64,000 nucleotides of DNA from Candidatus Omnitrophota bacterium (GTDB lineage: Bacteria; Omnitrophota; Gorgyraeia; 2-02-FULL-51-18), in assembly GCA_022072175.1 (NCBI GenBank), contig JAJVIE010000003.1:1198483-1262482 (forward strand). The letters are read 5' to 3'. Positions 48,975 to 57,918 of the stretch are shown here, one piece after another. The notes under the pieces are model-generated. The model saw only the letters and a program-made list of their open reading frames with translations. It had not been told where the DNA came from and did no database searches. Position 1 is the first letter of the stretch; each line of letters starts with the position of its first letter. The translations under genes were made by a program, and so were the position numbers.

Positions 48975-50684
48975 TCACTTGATCTGCCGAAGGATCGCCT
49001 GCTCGATGAGCAGTTCCTTGCGCGCGCGGATGCGGTCGGTGTGGATCTTGGTACGCTCCGGACCCACCCCCAGATGATCGAGCATGGCCCGTGTCAGGTC
49101 GATGCTGGCCTCCAACTCTTCCATGACCACGACGTCCGCCCCGAGCTCGTACAACTGAGGGACGTTCTTCTCGAACCGTGTGCGGACGATCAGGAAGACC
49201 TCCGGATTGAGACTCTGGGCGTTCTTGACGATGGTGGGCAGGCTCGTCGAATCCCCGAAGCTCACCACCAGAGCGGAAGCTCTGTCGATCCCGATCTTGC
49301 GGAGAACCTCGCGGTTGGAAGCGTCCCCATAATAGACCGTGTAACCCTCCTTGCGGGCCTGCCGCACGTGCGAAGGGTTCATCTCGAGGATCGTCAACGG
49401 CGCCCGCTCCTCTGTCAGGGCCAGCGCCAGGTCCTGCCCGGCCTTACCGTAACCACAGAGGATCACATGACCTTTCTGGGCCTCAGGAAGCGGGGCCGCG
49501 GACGGCGGCATGCCCAAGAACGGGATATGGGAGCTCATCCGCGTCAAGTACGGGACCGCCCGGAAGAACAGCGGAGTCAGCAGGATCGTGATGACGGTGC
49601 TCGACAGGATCACCTGATAGACGAACGGGTCTATGGGCGCGGCCTTGCGAGCTTCCTGCAGGATCAGGAACGAGAACTCGCCGATCTGCGAAAGGATCAG
49701 GCCCACGGTCAACGCCACTCGCGGCGAGTATCCGAAGAACATGACGATGGACGCATTGACAAGGATGTTGATGATGAGGATCGACGCGACCACACCGAGA
49801 ACGACCGGCAGGTGGGTCAACGTGAACCCGATGTCGAACAGCAGTCCGATGGAGACGAAGAAGATGCTCACGAACACGTGCCGGAACGGCGCGATCTCGC
49901 CCGAGATCTGATGCACATAGTCGGTGTTCGCAAGAAGCACCCCGGCGAAGAAAGCCCCCAGCGCCATCGAAAAACCCAGCTGGTGGCTCAACACCGACAT
50001 GCCGAAGCACAGGATGATGGCCGACAAGAGGAAAACCTCGCGGCTGCGCGAACCGGCTATCGACCGTGATACCCACGGCAGGACGAACCTCGCCGACAAC
50101 AGAATGATCCCGACGAAGAGGACCGCCTTGATCATCGAGCTGCCGATCGAGGCGACGTCGAGCCCTTGTGATGCGCCGAGCGCGGCGATAAGGATCAGGA
50201 TGGGGGCCACGAACATATCCTGGACGATCAGGATCGCGAACGAGATGCGCCCGTGCTGGGTATCGAGCTCCGCGCGATCGAGCAGATACTTGAAGACCAC
50301 GGCCGTCGAGCTCTGCGCGATCACACAGCCGAGCACGAAGCTCTTGAACGGCGCCCACCCGAGGGCCTGCCCGAGGACCATCGCGACGGCGATGGACAGG
50401 ACCAGCTGGAGCGTCCCCCCGAAGACAGCCACGCGCTTCATCCCGTGCAACTTCTCGAACGAGAACTCCATACCGATCGTCAGCATCAGGAAGATCATGC
50501 CGACGTTGGCCATCGCGTCGATCCGGGCCAGGTCCGGCAGGATGCGCATTCCGTACGGGCCGATCATCGACCCCGCCAGCAGGAAACCCATGATCGTCGG
50601 CAGTCTCAGCTTCTCGAACAGCGCCGCGACCGCGGTCGCCGCGGCCAGCACCAGAAGGATCTCGATGAACACGCCCTCTCCCAT
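48975..50684 (-). CDS. Kef/CPA2-type cation:proton antiporter with RCK domain
   Basis: This 569-residue protein has about 12 membrane helices of the CPA2 type (LRLPTIMGFLLAGSMIGPYG at the start; AQSSTAVVFKYLLD and ILIVQDMFVAPILI in the core) and a C-terminal RCK/TrkA-N domain with nucleotide loop VILCGYGKAGQDLALAL. It exchanges K+ (or Na+) for H+ under nucleotide control. A TGATG overlap couples it to the SGNH gene upstream. Confidence 0.93.
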   Translation of the reverse strand: MGEGVFIEILLVLAAATAVAALFEKLRLPTIMGFLLAGSMIGPYGMRILPDLARIDAMANVGMIFLMLTIGMEFSFEKLHGMKRVAVFGGTLQLVLSIAVAMVLGQALGWAPFKSFVLGCVIAQSSTAVVFKYLLDRAELDTQHGRISFAILIVQDMFVAPILILIAALGASQGLDVASIGSSMIKAVLFVGIILLSARFVLPWVSRSIAGSRSREVFLLSAIILCFGMSVLSHQLGFSMALGAFFAGVLLANTDYVHQISGEIAPFRHVFVSIFFVSIGLLFDIGFTLTHLPVVLGVVASILIINILVNASIVMFFGYSPRVALTVGLILSQIGEFSFLILQEARKAAPIDPFVYQVILSSTVITILLTPLFFRAVPYLTRMSSHIPFLGMPPSAAPLPEAQKGHVILCGYGKAGQDLALALTEERAPLTILEMNPSHVRQARKEGYTVYYGDASNREVLRKIGIDRASALVVSFGDSTSLPTIVKNAQSLNPEVFLIVRTRFEKNVPQLYELGADVVVMEELEASIDLTRAMLDHLGVGPERTKIHTDRIRARKELLIEQAILRQIK

Positions 50685-51862
50685 CAGCTCCCTCCCGAGG
50701 AGGCGCGCTGCTCCAACAAACGAGCCACCACCGGCTCGAGATAAGGCAGAACGACCTCGGCGACATGTCGATTACCCGCGTCCGTGAAATGGCAGTCGTC
50801 GAAGAAGGTCTCGAGGTCTTTGGGCAGCTGTTCGTCCAAGGGCACGTACACCGCGCCGTACTTCTCGGCCAGCTGGCGCTGACGCTCGTTGTAGCGGCGC
50901 ATTTCGGAGACGGCCCAGGCCATCGACGGCCGCACCGGACCCGCGGTCGTGTCGACGTAGAACCAGCGCACGCCTGCCTCCTGTTCGCTCATACCCTCTT
51001 TCCAGAGGACCGGTTGGCCCAGGACCACCGCCGGGATACCCCGGCCCTTGAGATCGCTCAGGAGCGTTTCCATGCCCTCGGAGAATTCGACATAAGGGTC
51101 CGGATCGCGCGCGGGCTCCTTGGCGTAGGGAAGCTGCGCGTAGTTCCGGGTGTTGCCCTTCAGACTGTCGGTGTCGTACCGGATCATGCGGCCGCTCTTC
51201 AGGGACGCCTCGATCTCCCGCTGGTCCTGCATCCGGCGCAGTCTCCTGTAGATCTGCGAGTACCGCCCCTTGAGGCGCTTGAAGCGCTTGGAGAGCTTGC
51301 GGTCCTTGGCCCCCAGCGCGTGGATCCGCGCCTCGGGTCCGGGATAGCTGTAACCGGGACCGCCGTTCCAGCACAGGTCGTTGATCCCCTCGAGCGTGAT
51401 CACAAGATCCGCGTCGTATTCAGGAAGTTTCTCACGGACAAAACGTGCGCGCGTGAACACGCGGTCCCCTCCGGTGCCCCAAGCGGCGACCTCGATCCTC
51501 CATCCGCTCGGACCGAAGCGCTCGTTGAGCCTCCTCTCGATCACGGCGGACCAGATGTCAGCGGTATCCTGGTTGATCTGCATCGTGGTGGAGGCGCCGA
51601 GCGCGAAGATGCGCAAGGTCCGCTCCGGTTTGCGGGCGGAGCGCATGGACAGTGAGCGAAAACCCAGGTCGTTGGTCTCGTACAAGACCCGGGCCTTGAG
51701 CCCCGGCAGGTCCTGACGCAGGATACGATGGTATTTCTCGGGAGGCGGCAACGGGAAAAAGAGCCACAACACCGCTTCTGTCAGAAGCGCGGCCGTGATG
51801 AGGTTGACGATGATCCAACCGGCGGCCCTGAGGACCCGGACCGCCGCCGGGCGGTTGCCCAT
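50684..51862 (-). CDS. membrane-anchored SGNH/GDSL hydrolase
   Basis: This 392-residue protein has an N-terminal membrane helix (about 9-32) and an SGNH fold: block I LGASTTMQ with the catalytic Ser, block III GIND with Asn, and the C-terminal DDCHFTDAGN carrying Asp and His. Such anchored forms often act on acylated polysaccharides or lipids of the envelope. The start at ATG 51862 has GGAGA upstream. Substrate unknown. Confidence 0.9.
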   Translation of the reverse strand: MGNRPAAVRVLRAAGWIIVNLITAALLTEAVLWLFFPLPPPEKYHRILRQDLPGLKARVLYETNDLGFRSLSMRSARKPERTLRIFALGASTTMQINQDTADIWSAVIERRLNERFGPSGWRIEVAAWGTGGDRVFTRARFVREKLPEYDADLVITLEGINDLCWNGGPGYSYPGPEARIHALGAKDRKLSKRFKRLKGRYSQIYRRLRRMQDQREIEASLKSGRMIRYDTDSLKGNTRNYAQLPYAKEPARDPDPYVEFSEGMETLLSDLKGRGIPAVVLGQPVLWKEGMSEQEAGVRWFYVDTTAGPVRPSMAWAVSEMRRYNERQRQLAEKYGAVYVPLDEQLPKDLETFFDDCHFTDAGNRHVAEVVLPYLEPVVARLLEQRASSGGS

Positions 51863-51935
51863 GAGATCTCCTGACGGAACATCTACGCGTGAACGTGCCA
51901 ACCCATTTTAGGGCCAAACACCGCCGCCGTTAAAG

Positions 51936-51941
51936 TATAAT
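51936..51941 (+). promoter_or_regulatory. consensus -10 element for the glycosyltransferase-rluA operon
   Basis: TATAAT on the plus strand; predicted RNA start near 51948, 33 bases before the ATG at 51981. No good -35 is visible. Confidence 0.55.
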
Positions 51942-51980
51942 CTGATCGATGGCGTTCGCATGGCGGACCCGGAGGCAAAG

Positions 51981-53090
51981 ATGAAGCTCGGTATCCTCTC
52001 GACCCACCCGATCCAATACCAAGTCCCGCTCTATCGAGAACTCGCGGGACGCGCCGGCGTGGACAGTCGCGTCTTTTATCTGAGATTGCCCGACCCCGTC
52101 GAGCAGGGGCGGGGGTTCGACAGGCCTTTCGCGTGGGACGTCCCCCTTCTGAACGGCTACGCCTGGGAACACTGCCGCGACGTCCGGACCCAGCTCGGAC
52201 GGTGGGGAGCCGACTGCGTGCTCACACCGGGCTGGCAGGACAGCGGGATCGCGGCCGCGTCGGATGCGGTACGATCGCTGGACCTGCCTCGAGTATTGCG
52301 TTGCGAAGCCAGCGCGTTGCGACGGACGGGCCCGCTCCGCCGTCTGGCCCATCGCTGGCGGGTCCGTGATTACGGCGCCTACGCCGCCATCGGCCAGGCC
52401 AACAGGCGCTTCTACCTCGATCTCGGTATCCCCGAGGGACGCATCTTCGAGGCCCCGTACTTCGTGGACAACCCCCGTTTCACCGCGCAGGCGGAAGAAC
52501 ACCGGCTCTCCCGCGATGCTCAGCGGCGCGCCTGGGGCATCCCCGATGATGCGTTCGTCTTCCTCTTCGCGGGCAAGCTTGAACCCAAGAAGCGTCCTCT
52601 CGATCTGGTCGCGGCGTTGGGCCACGCCGTCCGTGATCGGAACGTCCATGCCCTGATCGTCGGATCCGGCCCTCTCGAGCGGAGCGTCCGCGAGGCCTGC
52701 GGTGCAAGCGGTGTACGCGCGTCCTTCACGGGCTTTCTCAATCAGTCCGAGATCACGCGGGCCTACACCGCGGCGGACTGCCTCATCCTGCCCTCCGACG
52801 CCGGCGAGACGTGGGGATTGGTGGTCAACGAAGCGATGGTCTGCGGACTGCCCGCCGTCGTCAGCGATCGTGTCGGCTGCGGCCCGGACCTGGTGACGCC
52901 GGATCGGACCGGTTGGACCTATCCCTGCGGGGACGTGCGGGCCCTGGCCGGATTGGTGGACAGGATCATCTCGGATCCCGGATCCGCCCGTCGCGTTGGA
53001 GCGGCCGCTCGCGAACGTGTCCTGGCCTCTTATACCGCGGCGCGCGCGGCCGACGGCGTACTTGCGGCCGCATCGTCGCTCGCCGGATGA
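51981..53090 (+). CDS. GT4-type glycosyltransferase
   Basis: This 369-residue GT-B enzyme has an N-terminal acceptor domain (MKLGILSTHPIQYQVPLYR) and a C-terminal nucleotide-sugar domain with FLFAGKLEPKKRPLDL, IVGSGPLE and the EX7E motif in AGETWGLVVNEAMVCG. It probably builds a surface polysaccharide or glycolipid. The start at ATG 51981 is chosen because GGAGG lies 5 bases before it; ATG 51960 lacks a ribosome site. Confidence 0.9.
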   Translation: MKLGILSTHPIQYQVPLYRELAGRAGVDSRVFYLRLPDPVEQGRGFDRPFAWDVPLLNGYAWEHCRDVRTQLGRWGADCVLTPGWQDSGIAAASDAVRSLDLPRVLRCEASALRRTGPLRRLAHRWRVRDYGAYAAIGQANRRFYLDLGIPEGRIFEAPYFVDNPRFTAQAEEHRLSRDAQRRAWGIPDDAFVFLFAGKLEPKKRPLDLVAALGHAVRDRNVHALIVGSGPLERSVREACGASGVRASFTGFLNQSEITRAYTAADCLILPSDAGETWGLVVNEAMVCGLPAVVSDRVGCGPDLVTPDRTGWTYPCGDVRALAGLVDRIISDPGSARRVGAAARERVLASYTAARAADGVLAAASSLAG

Positions 53091-53944
53091 AGATCCCCTC
53101 TGCCGGCCGCGCGACGGGTCTGCTCGACCACCTGCGCGAGAACCTGCCCTACACGCGCACCAAGATCGGTCAGCTGCTCAAGTACGGCTCGGTGCGCGTC
53201 AACGGACGTGTCGTGACCGCGCACGATCATCCGCTGGGACCAGGGGACACCGTGGACCTGTTGCCCAAACGTCAGGCCGCGACGCTGCGCTCTCGCTCCC
53301 GCCTGCCGTTCCGCATCGTCCATGAGGACGGCCAGATCGTCGTGATCGACAAGCCGGCGGGTCTTCTGACCATGGCGACCGACCGTGAGAAAGAGCGTAC
53401 CGCCTACCACCTGCTCACGGACTACCTGCGCTCACAGAGCCCCGACGGTCATGGGCGGGCCTTCATCGTCCACCGTCTCGACCGGGAGACTTCGGGGCTC
53501 ATCGTTTTCGCCAAGACCGTTTCCGCCAAGGAGCGGCTCCAAAAAAGCTGGGAAACGGTGGTCAAACGGTACTATGCGGTGGTCTGCGGGATCCCTTCGC
53601 CGCGGCAAGGCCGCATCGAAAGCTGGCTGGTGGAGGACGATTTCAAGAGGGTCTACAGCTCCGGGGCACGCACCCGCGGGGCCAAGCATGCGGTCAGTGA
53701 CTACCGCGTCCTGCGGACCAAGGGAGGGTACGCTCTCCTGGAGGTGACGATCCACACCGGGCGCAAACATCAGATCCGCGTCCACCTGGCGGACCTCGGT
53801 CATCCGGTGGTCGGCGATGAGCGCTACGGCCGGGACCCCGGCCCCCTGGGACGCCTCGGCCTGCATGCCTTCGCGCTGGAGCTCGACCACCCGCTCACGG
53901 GAGAGCGGCTCCGACTGAGCACGGACCTGCCCGACGACTTTTGA
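53087..53944 (+). CDS. RluA-family pseudouridine synthase with S4 domain
   Basis: This 285-residue RNA-modifying enzyme has an N-terminal S4-like RNA-binding part (TRTKIGQLLKYGSVRVNGR) and the RluA catalytic motif HRLDRETSGL with its Asp; VVIDKPAGLL and TGRKHQIRVHL are further marks. The specific rRNA or tRNA target is unknown. It overlaps the glycosyltransferase stop by ATGA. Confidence 0.93.
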   Translation: MKIPSAGRATGLLDHLRENLPYTRTKIGQLLKYGSVRVNGRVVTAHDHPLGPGDTVDLLPKRQAATLRSRSRLPFRIVHEDGQIVVIDKPAGLLTMATDREKERTAYHLLTDYLRSQSPDGHGRAFIVHRLDRETSGLIVFAKTVSAKERLQKSWETVVKRYYAVVCGIPSPRQGRIESWLVEDDFKRVYSSGARTRGAKHAVSDYRVLRTKGGYALLEVTIHTGRKHQIRVHLADLGHPVVGDERYGRDPGPLGRLGLHAFALELDHPLTGERLRLSTDLPDDF

Positions 53945-53956
53945 CCGGCGGGCGCC

Positions 53957-55762
53957 TCAGCCCGCCTGACCCTCGGAGAGCTCCTCGAGCCTCTGCGTGG
54001 CCTTGAGCCAGTCCTGCTCTTCCCGGTCGATCATCCGCTGCAGCTCATCGTAGCGGTCGTTGCGCTCCCGGGACCAGGCTCCCGGATCGTTGAAGAAGAG
54101 GTCATGGATCTCCTGCCACTCCTTCTTGTAGGCGGCGATCCGCTCGTCGATCCTGCGGATCTGCGTACCGAGCTTGCGTTTCTCCGACTCGCGCTCCTTG
54201 CGCGCCTGATAGTCGGACTTGGGAGGCGCGGCGGCCGGCTTGGCGGCTGAGGGCGTAGCGTCTTCGGAGAGCTCCTGGCGGATGATGCTCTCCAGACTGT
54301 AGACGTACTCCTCGTAGTTGCCCGGATACGAGCGCACGCGGCCGCCGGCGACCTCGATGATGCGCGTGGCCACGAGGTTGACGAACGTGCGGTCGTGGCT
54401 GATGAAGAAGATCGTGCCGTCGAAGGACTTGAGCGCGCGGCCGAGCGCTTCGACGGTCTCGAAGTCCAGGTGGTTGGTCGGCTCGTCCAGGAGCAGGATC
54501 TGGCTCTTGGTCAGGAGCATCCCGGCCAGGCACGCGCGGGCCCTCTCTCCGCCGCTCAAGACACCGACCTTCTTGTCCACGTCGTCGCCCTTGAAGAGAA
54601 AACTCCCGGCCAGGTTGAGGATCTCCTGGCGCGTGACGCCGGGCGCGGCGGTGCCGGAGAGGTATTCGTAGACGGTCAGGTCCGGCCTCAACGTCGCGTA
54701 GACGTGCTGGGCATAATAGCCGACCCTGAGATTGTACCCCCAGCGGTGCGAGCCGCCCTTGGCGGCCAGGTCCCCGGCGATCGTGCGCAGGAAGGTGGTC
54801 TTGCCCTGTCCGTTGTCCCCGAGCACCGCCACGTGGTCACCCTGCATGACCTCCAGGTCGATACGGTCGGCCACCAGCTTGTCCGGATAGCCGATCGCCA
54901 GCTCCTCACAGCGCAGAGCGATACCGTTCTTCTTGTCGACGGCCGGGATCTTGATACGGACGTTGGACAGCGGATGGTCGACGTCGATCTTCTTGAGCTT
55001 CTCGATCTGTTTCATCTTGGAGCGGGCCTGGGCGGCCTTGGAGGCCTTGGCGCGGAAGCGGTCGACGAACTGCTGCAGCTGCTTCTGCTTGAGCTCGACG
55101 TTGCGGTTGTGGCTCTCGGCGTGCAGGCGCTGTTCTTCCTTGAAGACCAGATAGTCCTCGACGCTCCCCGGATAGAGCGTGCACTCGCCGCTCTCGACCT
55201 CGAGGGTGTTCTCGCAGGTCTTCTTGAGGAACTCACGGTCGTGGGACACGATCATGAACCCGCCGTCCCAGTCCTGCAGGAACTCCTCGAGGAGGATCAG
55301 GGTCTTGAGGTCGAGGTAGTTGGTGGGCTCGTCGAGGATCAGGTAGTTGGGGTCCGCGAGCAGCATGGACGTCAGCTTGACGCGTGTGCGGTATCCGCCG
55401 GACAGCGAGCCGATCGCCGCCTCGAGCAGGCCGTGCTTGAGCTGGAAGCGCCCGGCCATCTTGCCGCACTCCCACTCCTCCTTGCCGGTGTATCGCTGCA
55501 GAAAGCCGATGACGGTCTCTTCCAGCTGGTACGGGTCGTGCTGTTCGAGATAGCTGAGGCGCAAGGCGGTGGAGCGGCTGACCGTGCCGCCGTCGGCCTC
55601 CTCATGGCCGGTGATGATCCGGCAGAGCGTGGACTTGCCGGCGCCGTTGCGGCCGATCACGCCGACCTTCTGCCCCTCGAGAAGGGACAGCGTCGCGCCC
55701 TCGAGAATGGGACGCGCTCCGTAGCTCTTGCGGATGTCGGACAGCTGTAAGAGGACTCTCAT
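53957..55762 (-). CDS. ABC-F family ATPase
   Basis: This 601-residue protein has two ABC domains and no membrane part. Walker A motifs are GRNGAGKST and GDNGQGKTT; signature motifs are LSGGYRTRVKL and LSGGERARACL; DEPTNYLD and DEPTNHLD follow. A linker of about 80 residues lies between the domains and a charged C-terminal coiled coil is present, as in Uup-type members. ABC-F proteins act on the ribosome. Confidence 0.93.
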   Translation of the reverse strand: MRVLLQLSDIRKSYGARPILEGATLSLLEGQKVGVIGRNGAGKSTLCRIITGHEEADGGTVSRSTALRLSYLEQHDPYQLEETVIGFLQRYTGKEEWECGKMAGRFQLKHGLLEAAIGSLSGGYRTRVKLTSMLLADPNYLILDEPTNYLDLKTLILLEEFLQDWDGGFMIVSHDREFLKKTCENTLEVESGECTLYPGSVEDYLVFKEEQRLHAESHNRNVELKQKQLQQFVDRFRAKASKAAQARSKMKQIEKLKKIDVDHPLSNVRIKIPAVDKKNGIALRCEELAIGYPDKLVADRIDLEVMQGDHVAVLGDNGQGKTTFLRTIAGDLAAKGGSHRWGYNLRVGYYAQHVYATLRPDLTVYEYLSGTAAPGVTRQEILNLAGSFLFKGDDVDKKVGVLSGGERARACLAGMLLTKSQILLLDEPTNHLDFETVEALGRALKSFDGTIFFISHDRTFVNLVATRIIEVAGGRVRSYPGNYEEYVYSLESIIRQELSEDATPSAAKPAAAPPKSDYQARKERESEKRKLGTQIRRIDERIAAYKKEWQEIHDLFFNDPGAWSRERNDRYDELQRMIDREEQDWLKATQRLEELSEGQAG

Positions 55763-55819
55763 GACCGCATCATCCTACCAGAACGGGCACGGTTTTCAAC
55801 GCGACGCACCGTAGTCGGG

Positions 55820-57175
55820 TCACCGTGTGCGGATGGACATGAGGAACAGATCGTCCTCGAAGTTCCCCTTCGCGTAAGCGTGCAGTTCGCCGACGAGCTT
55901 GGCGTTGAACTCCAGCGGCATCAGCCGGGCGTTGTCCGACAGGAAACGCTCGAGCCGCTGACTGCCGTACTGCTCCCCGCCTTCGGCCCGGATCTCGGGC
56001 ACACCGTCGGTGAAGAGCACCAGAAGGTCTCCCTTCTGGTAGCGGACCTCGCTCTGATGGATGCGGTCCCCCTCGCCGGTGTCCAACCCCAAGAGCGTGG
56101 TCTGCGACTCGAGACTGACCACCTCCGAGTCGCGCAGACGGCACAAGTACTGTTTGGGATGGCCGTAGTTGGAGTACACGAAACGCGCCTCGTCCCAGCA
56201 CAGGAGCCCGCAGACGGCGCTCAGGTACATCTGCGTGCCCTCGAAATCCCTGACGATGAACCGATTGAGCTCCGCCAGCAGCTTGCCCGGCTCCAAGGAC
56301 TGCCGCGCCAGCGCGTCGAACTCCGCGTGCAGGCGGTTGACCAGGAGCGCCGCCGGCACCCCGTGCCCGGTCACGTCGCTGATGAGGAAGACCAGGCGGT
56401 TGCCCTCCCTGAAATAGAAGCGCGCGTAGTCGCCTCCCACCGTGCTGGCCGGCTTGTAGTTGATCGCGATATCGAGGTCGGGTGTCGAGATGGATTTGGG
56501 GATGAGGTTGTTGTGCACGCGCGAGGCCAGCTCGAGCTCCTTCTCCATCTGACGTTTCTTGGTCTCGACGTCCTTCAGCAGCGTGAAGCTCTTGAGCGAC
56601 AGACGGTTGTCCTCGTAGCGGGCGACCACGCACACGACCGCCGCGATGACCAGGTACAGTGAGCCGTTGAGATAGGCGTTCTCGCCGAAGAATCCCGCGG
56701 GCACCCGGTAGACGCTGAGATCGCGCGTCATGTAGTGGAGCGTCCAGGCCTCGAAGTGCATCAGGAACAGCGCGCCCACGTCGATCAGCGACCACGGGAT
56801 CAGCAGGGCCACCGAGAAGAACAGGATCACGAACACCGCCTCGCTGTAGAGCCCGGGCAGCGCCGACGACCCGCCCACCATCACGCACAGGATGAACAGC
56901 GCGTAGGCGTACCCGGCGAGCTTGGCCCGTCGGAGCGTGGTGGCCCTTGAGACGAGCCACAGGATGAGCGCGGCGGATGCGCCGACATAGCCGAGCATGA
57001 GGAGCCGGTGTCCCCAGTGGGCCCCTCCCATGAGGTAGAGGGCCAATAGCGTCGCCCCCAGGAAGAGGCCCGCGGTCAGCAGTGTCAGCACACGCAGGCG
57101 GCGGCGCATCGAAAGCGTCAGCAGGCCCAGATACTCTTCACGCAGTTCGGGCGGGAGCCGGTGCAGCTTCTCCAT
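55820..57175 (-). CDS. membrane SpoIIE-type PP2C phosphatase
   Basis: This 451-residue protein has six N-terminal membrane helices (about 29-200) and a C-terminal SpoIIE/RsbU-type PPM phosphatase domain (about 215-450). Catalytic Asp motifs include YKPASTVGGDYARFYF, ISDVTGHGVPAALLV, YSNYGHPKQYL and LFTDGVPE. It probably controls an anti-sigma-factor antagonist or a similar switch. A TGATG overlap couples it to the AlkD-like gene. Confidence 0.92.
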   Translation of the reverse strand: MEKLHRLPPELREEYLGLLTLSMRRRLRVLTLLTAGLFLGATLLALYLMGGAHWGHRLLMLGYVGASAALILWLVSRATTLRRAKLAGYAYALFILCVMVGGSSALPGLYSEAVFVILFFSVALLIPWSLIDVGALFLMHFEAWTLHYMTRDLSVYRVPAGFFGENAYLNGSLYLVIAAVVCVVARYEDNRLSLKSFTLLKDVETKKRQMEKELELASRVHNNLIPKSISTPDLDIAINYKPASTVGGDYARFYFREGNRLVFLISDVTGHGVPAALLVNRLHAEFDALARQSLEPGKLLAELNRFIVRDFEGTQMYLSAVCGLLCWDEARFVYSNYGHPKQYLCRLRDSEVVSLESQTTLLGLDTGEGDRIHQSEVRYQKGDLLVLFTDGVPEIRAEGGEQYGSQRLERFLSDNARLMPLEFNAKLVGELHAYAKGNFEDDLFLMSIRTR

Positions 57176-57918
57176 CAGGCCGGGACTCTCCGGAGTCTCC
57201 CGCGGACCCGCAAGTAAGCACGGCGGCGGGCCTCGGGGAACCGCTCGATCGCGTATCTCAGCGTCGTACGCGGCAGGCGCTCATGACGCGTCCTCAAGAA
57301 CTCCACCAGAGCCCGCTCATCGCGCTTGCCCGCCTCACGGAGCATCCAGCCGATGGCCTTGTGCATCAGGTCGTGGGTGTCGCCCCGCAGGCGGTCGGCC
57401 AGCGCGAAGATGTCCTTGAGATCTCCGCTTCGGATGAAGTGCCATGTGGCGACGACCGCCACGCGCCGGTCCCACATCCTCGATGAAGCGGCCAGACGCG
57501 ACAACACCCCGCGCGGACGGCTCTCCAGATGCGCGCCGACGATCTTGTGCGCGGAGGCGTCCACGAGGTCCCAGTTGTTGACCCGGCCCAGATGCCGCAG
57601 ATAAAAACGATAGATACGCTCCCGCGCGGCTTCGTCGCCCTTGCGGTAGCGCTCGACCAGGATCAGAAGAGCGATGAGGCGTTTCTCGTGGACCTCAGAG
57701 GCCAAGAGCTTTCCGAGCGCGCGCTCATCGAGTTGGGCATAGCGGCGGGCGAACCTGCGGCAGACCGGGACCGGAATGCCGGCGAAGACGTCCCCCTCGC
57801 CGTACTGACCGGGGCCGGTCTTGAAGAAGCTCAGCGCTCCCCGCGCGCGCTCCGGGTCCGACGCGGCACGGACCTGCCTCTCGAGATCGCGCAGCTGAGC
57901 GGAACGGACCGGTTTCAG
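57175..57918 (-). CDS. AlkD-type DNA alkylation repair protein, apparently initiated at CTG
   Basis: This protein has HEAT-like helical repeats of the AlkD family: an N-terminal FFKTGPGQYGEGDVFAGIP, then the WDLVDASAHKIVG core and MWDRRVAVVATWHFIR with its catalytic Asp region. Homology begins well before the first ATG, GTG or TTG; the only such start (TTG 57705) would remove 71 residues. In frame, CTG at 57918 forms a CTGA overlap with the upstream stop, giving 247 residues. A CTG start or a missed base are the alternatives. AlkD removes bulky or cationic alkyl bases. Confidence 0.8.
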   Translation of the reverse strand: MKPVRSAQLRDLERQVRAASDPERARGALSFFKTGPGQYGEGDVFAGIPVPVCRRFARRYAQLDERALGKLLASEVHEKRLIALLILVERYRKGDEAARERIYRFYLRHLGRVNNWDLVDASAHKIVGAHLESRPRGVLSRLAASSRMWDRRVAVVATWHFIRSGDLKDIFALADRLRGDTHDLMHKAIGWMLREAGKRDERALVEFLRTRHERLPRTTLRYAIERFPEARRRAYLRVRGRLRRVPA

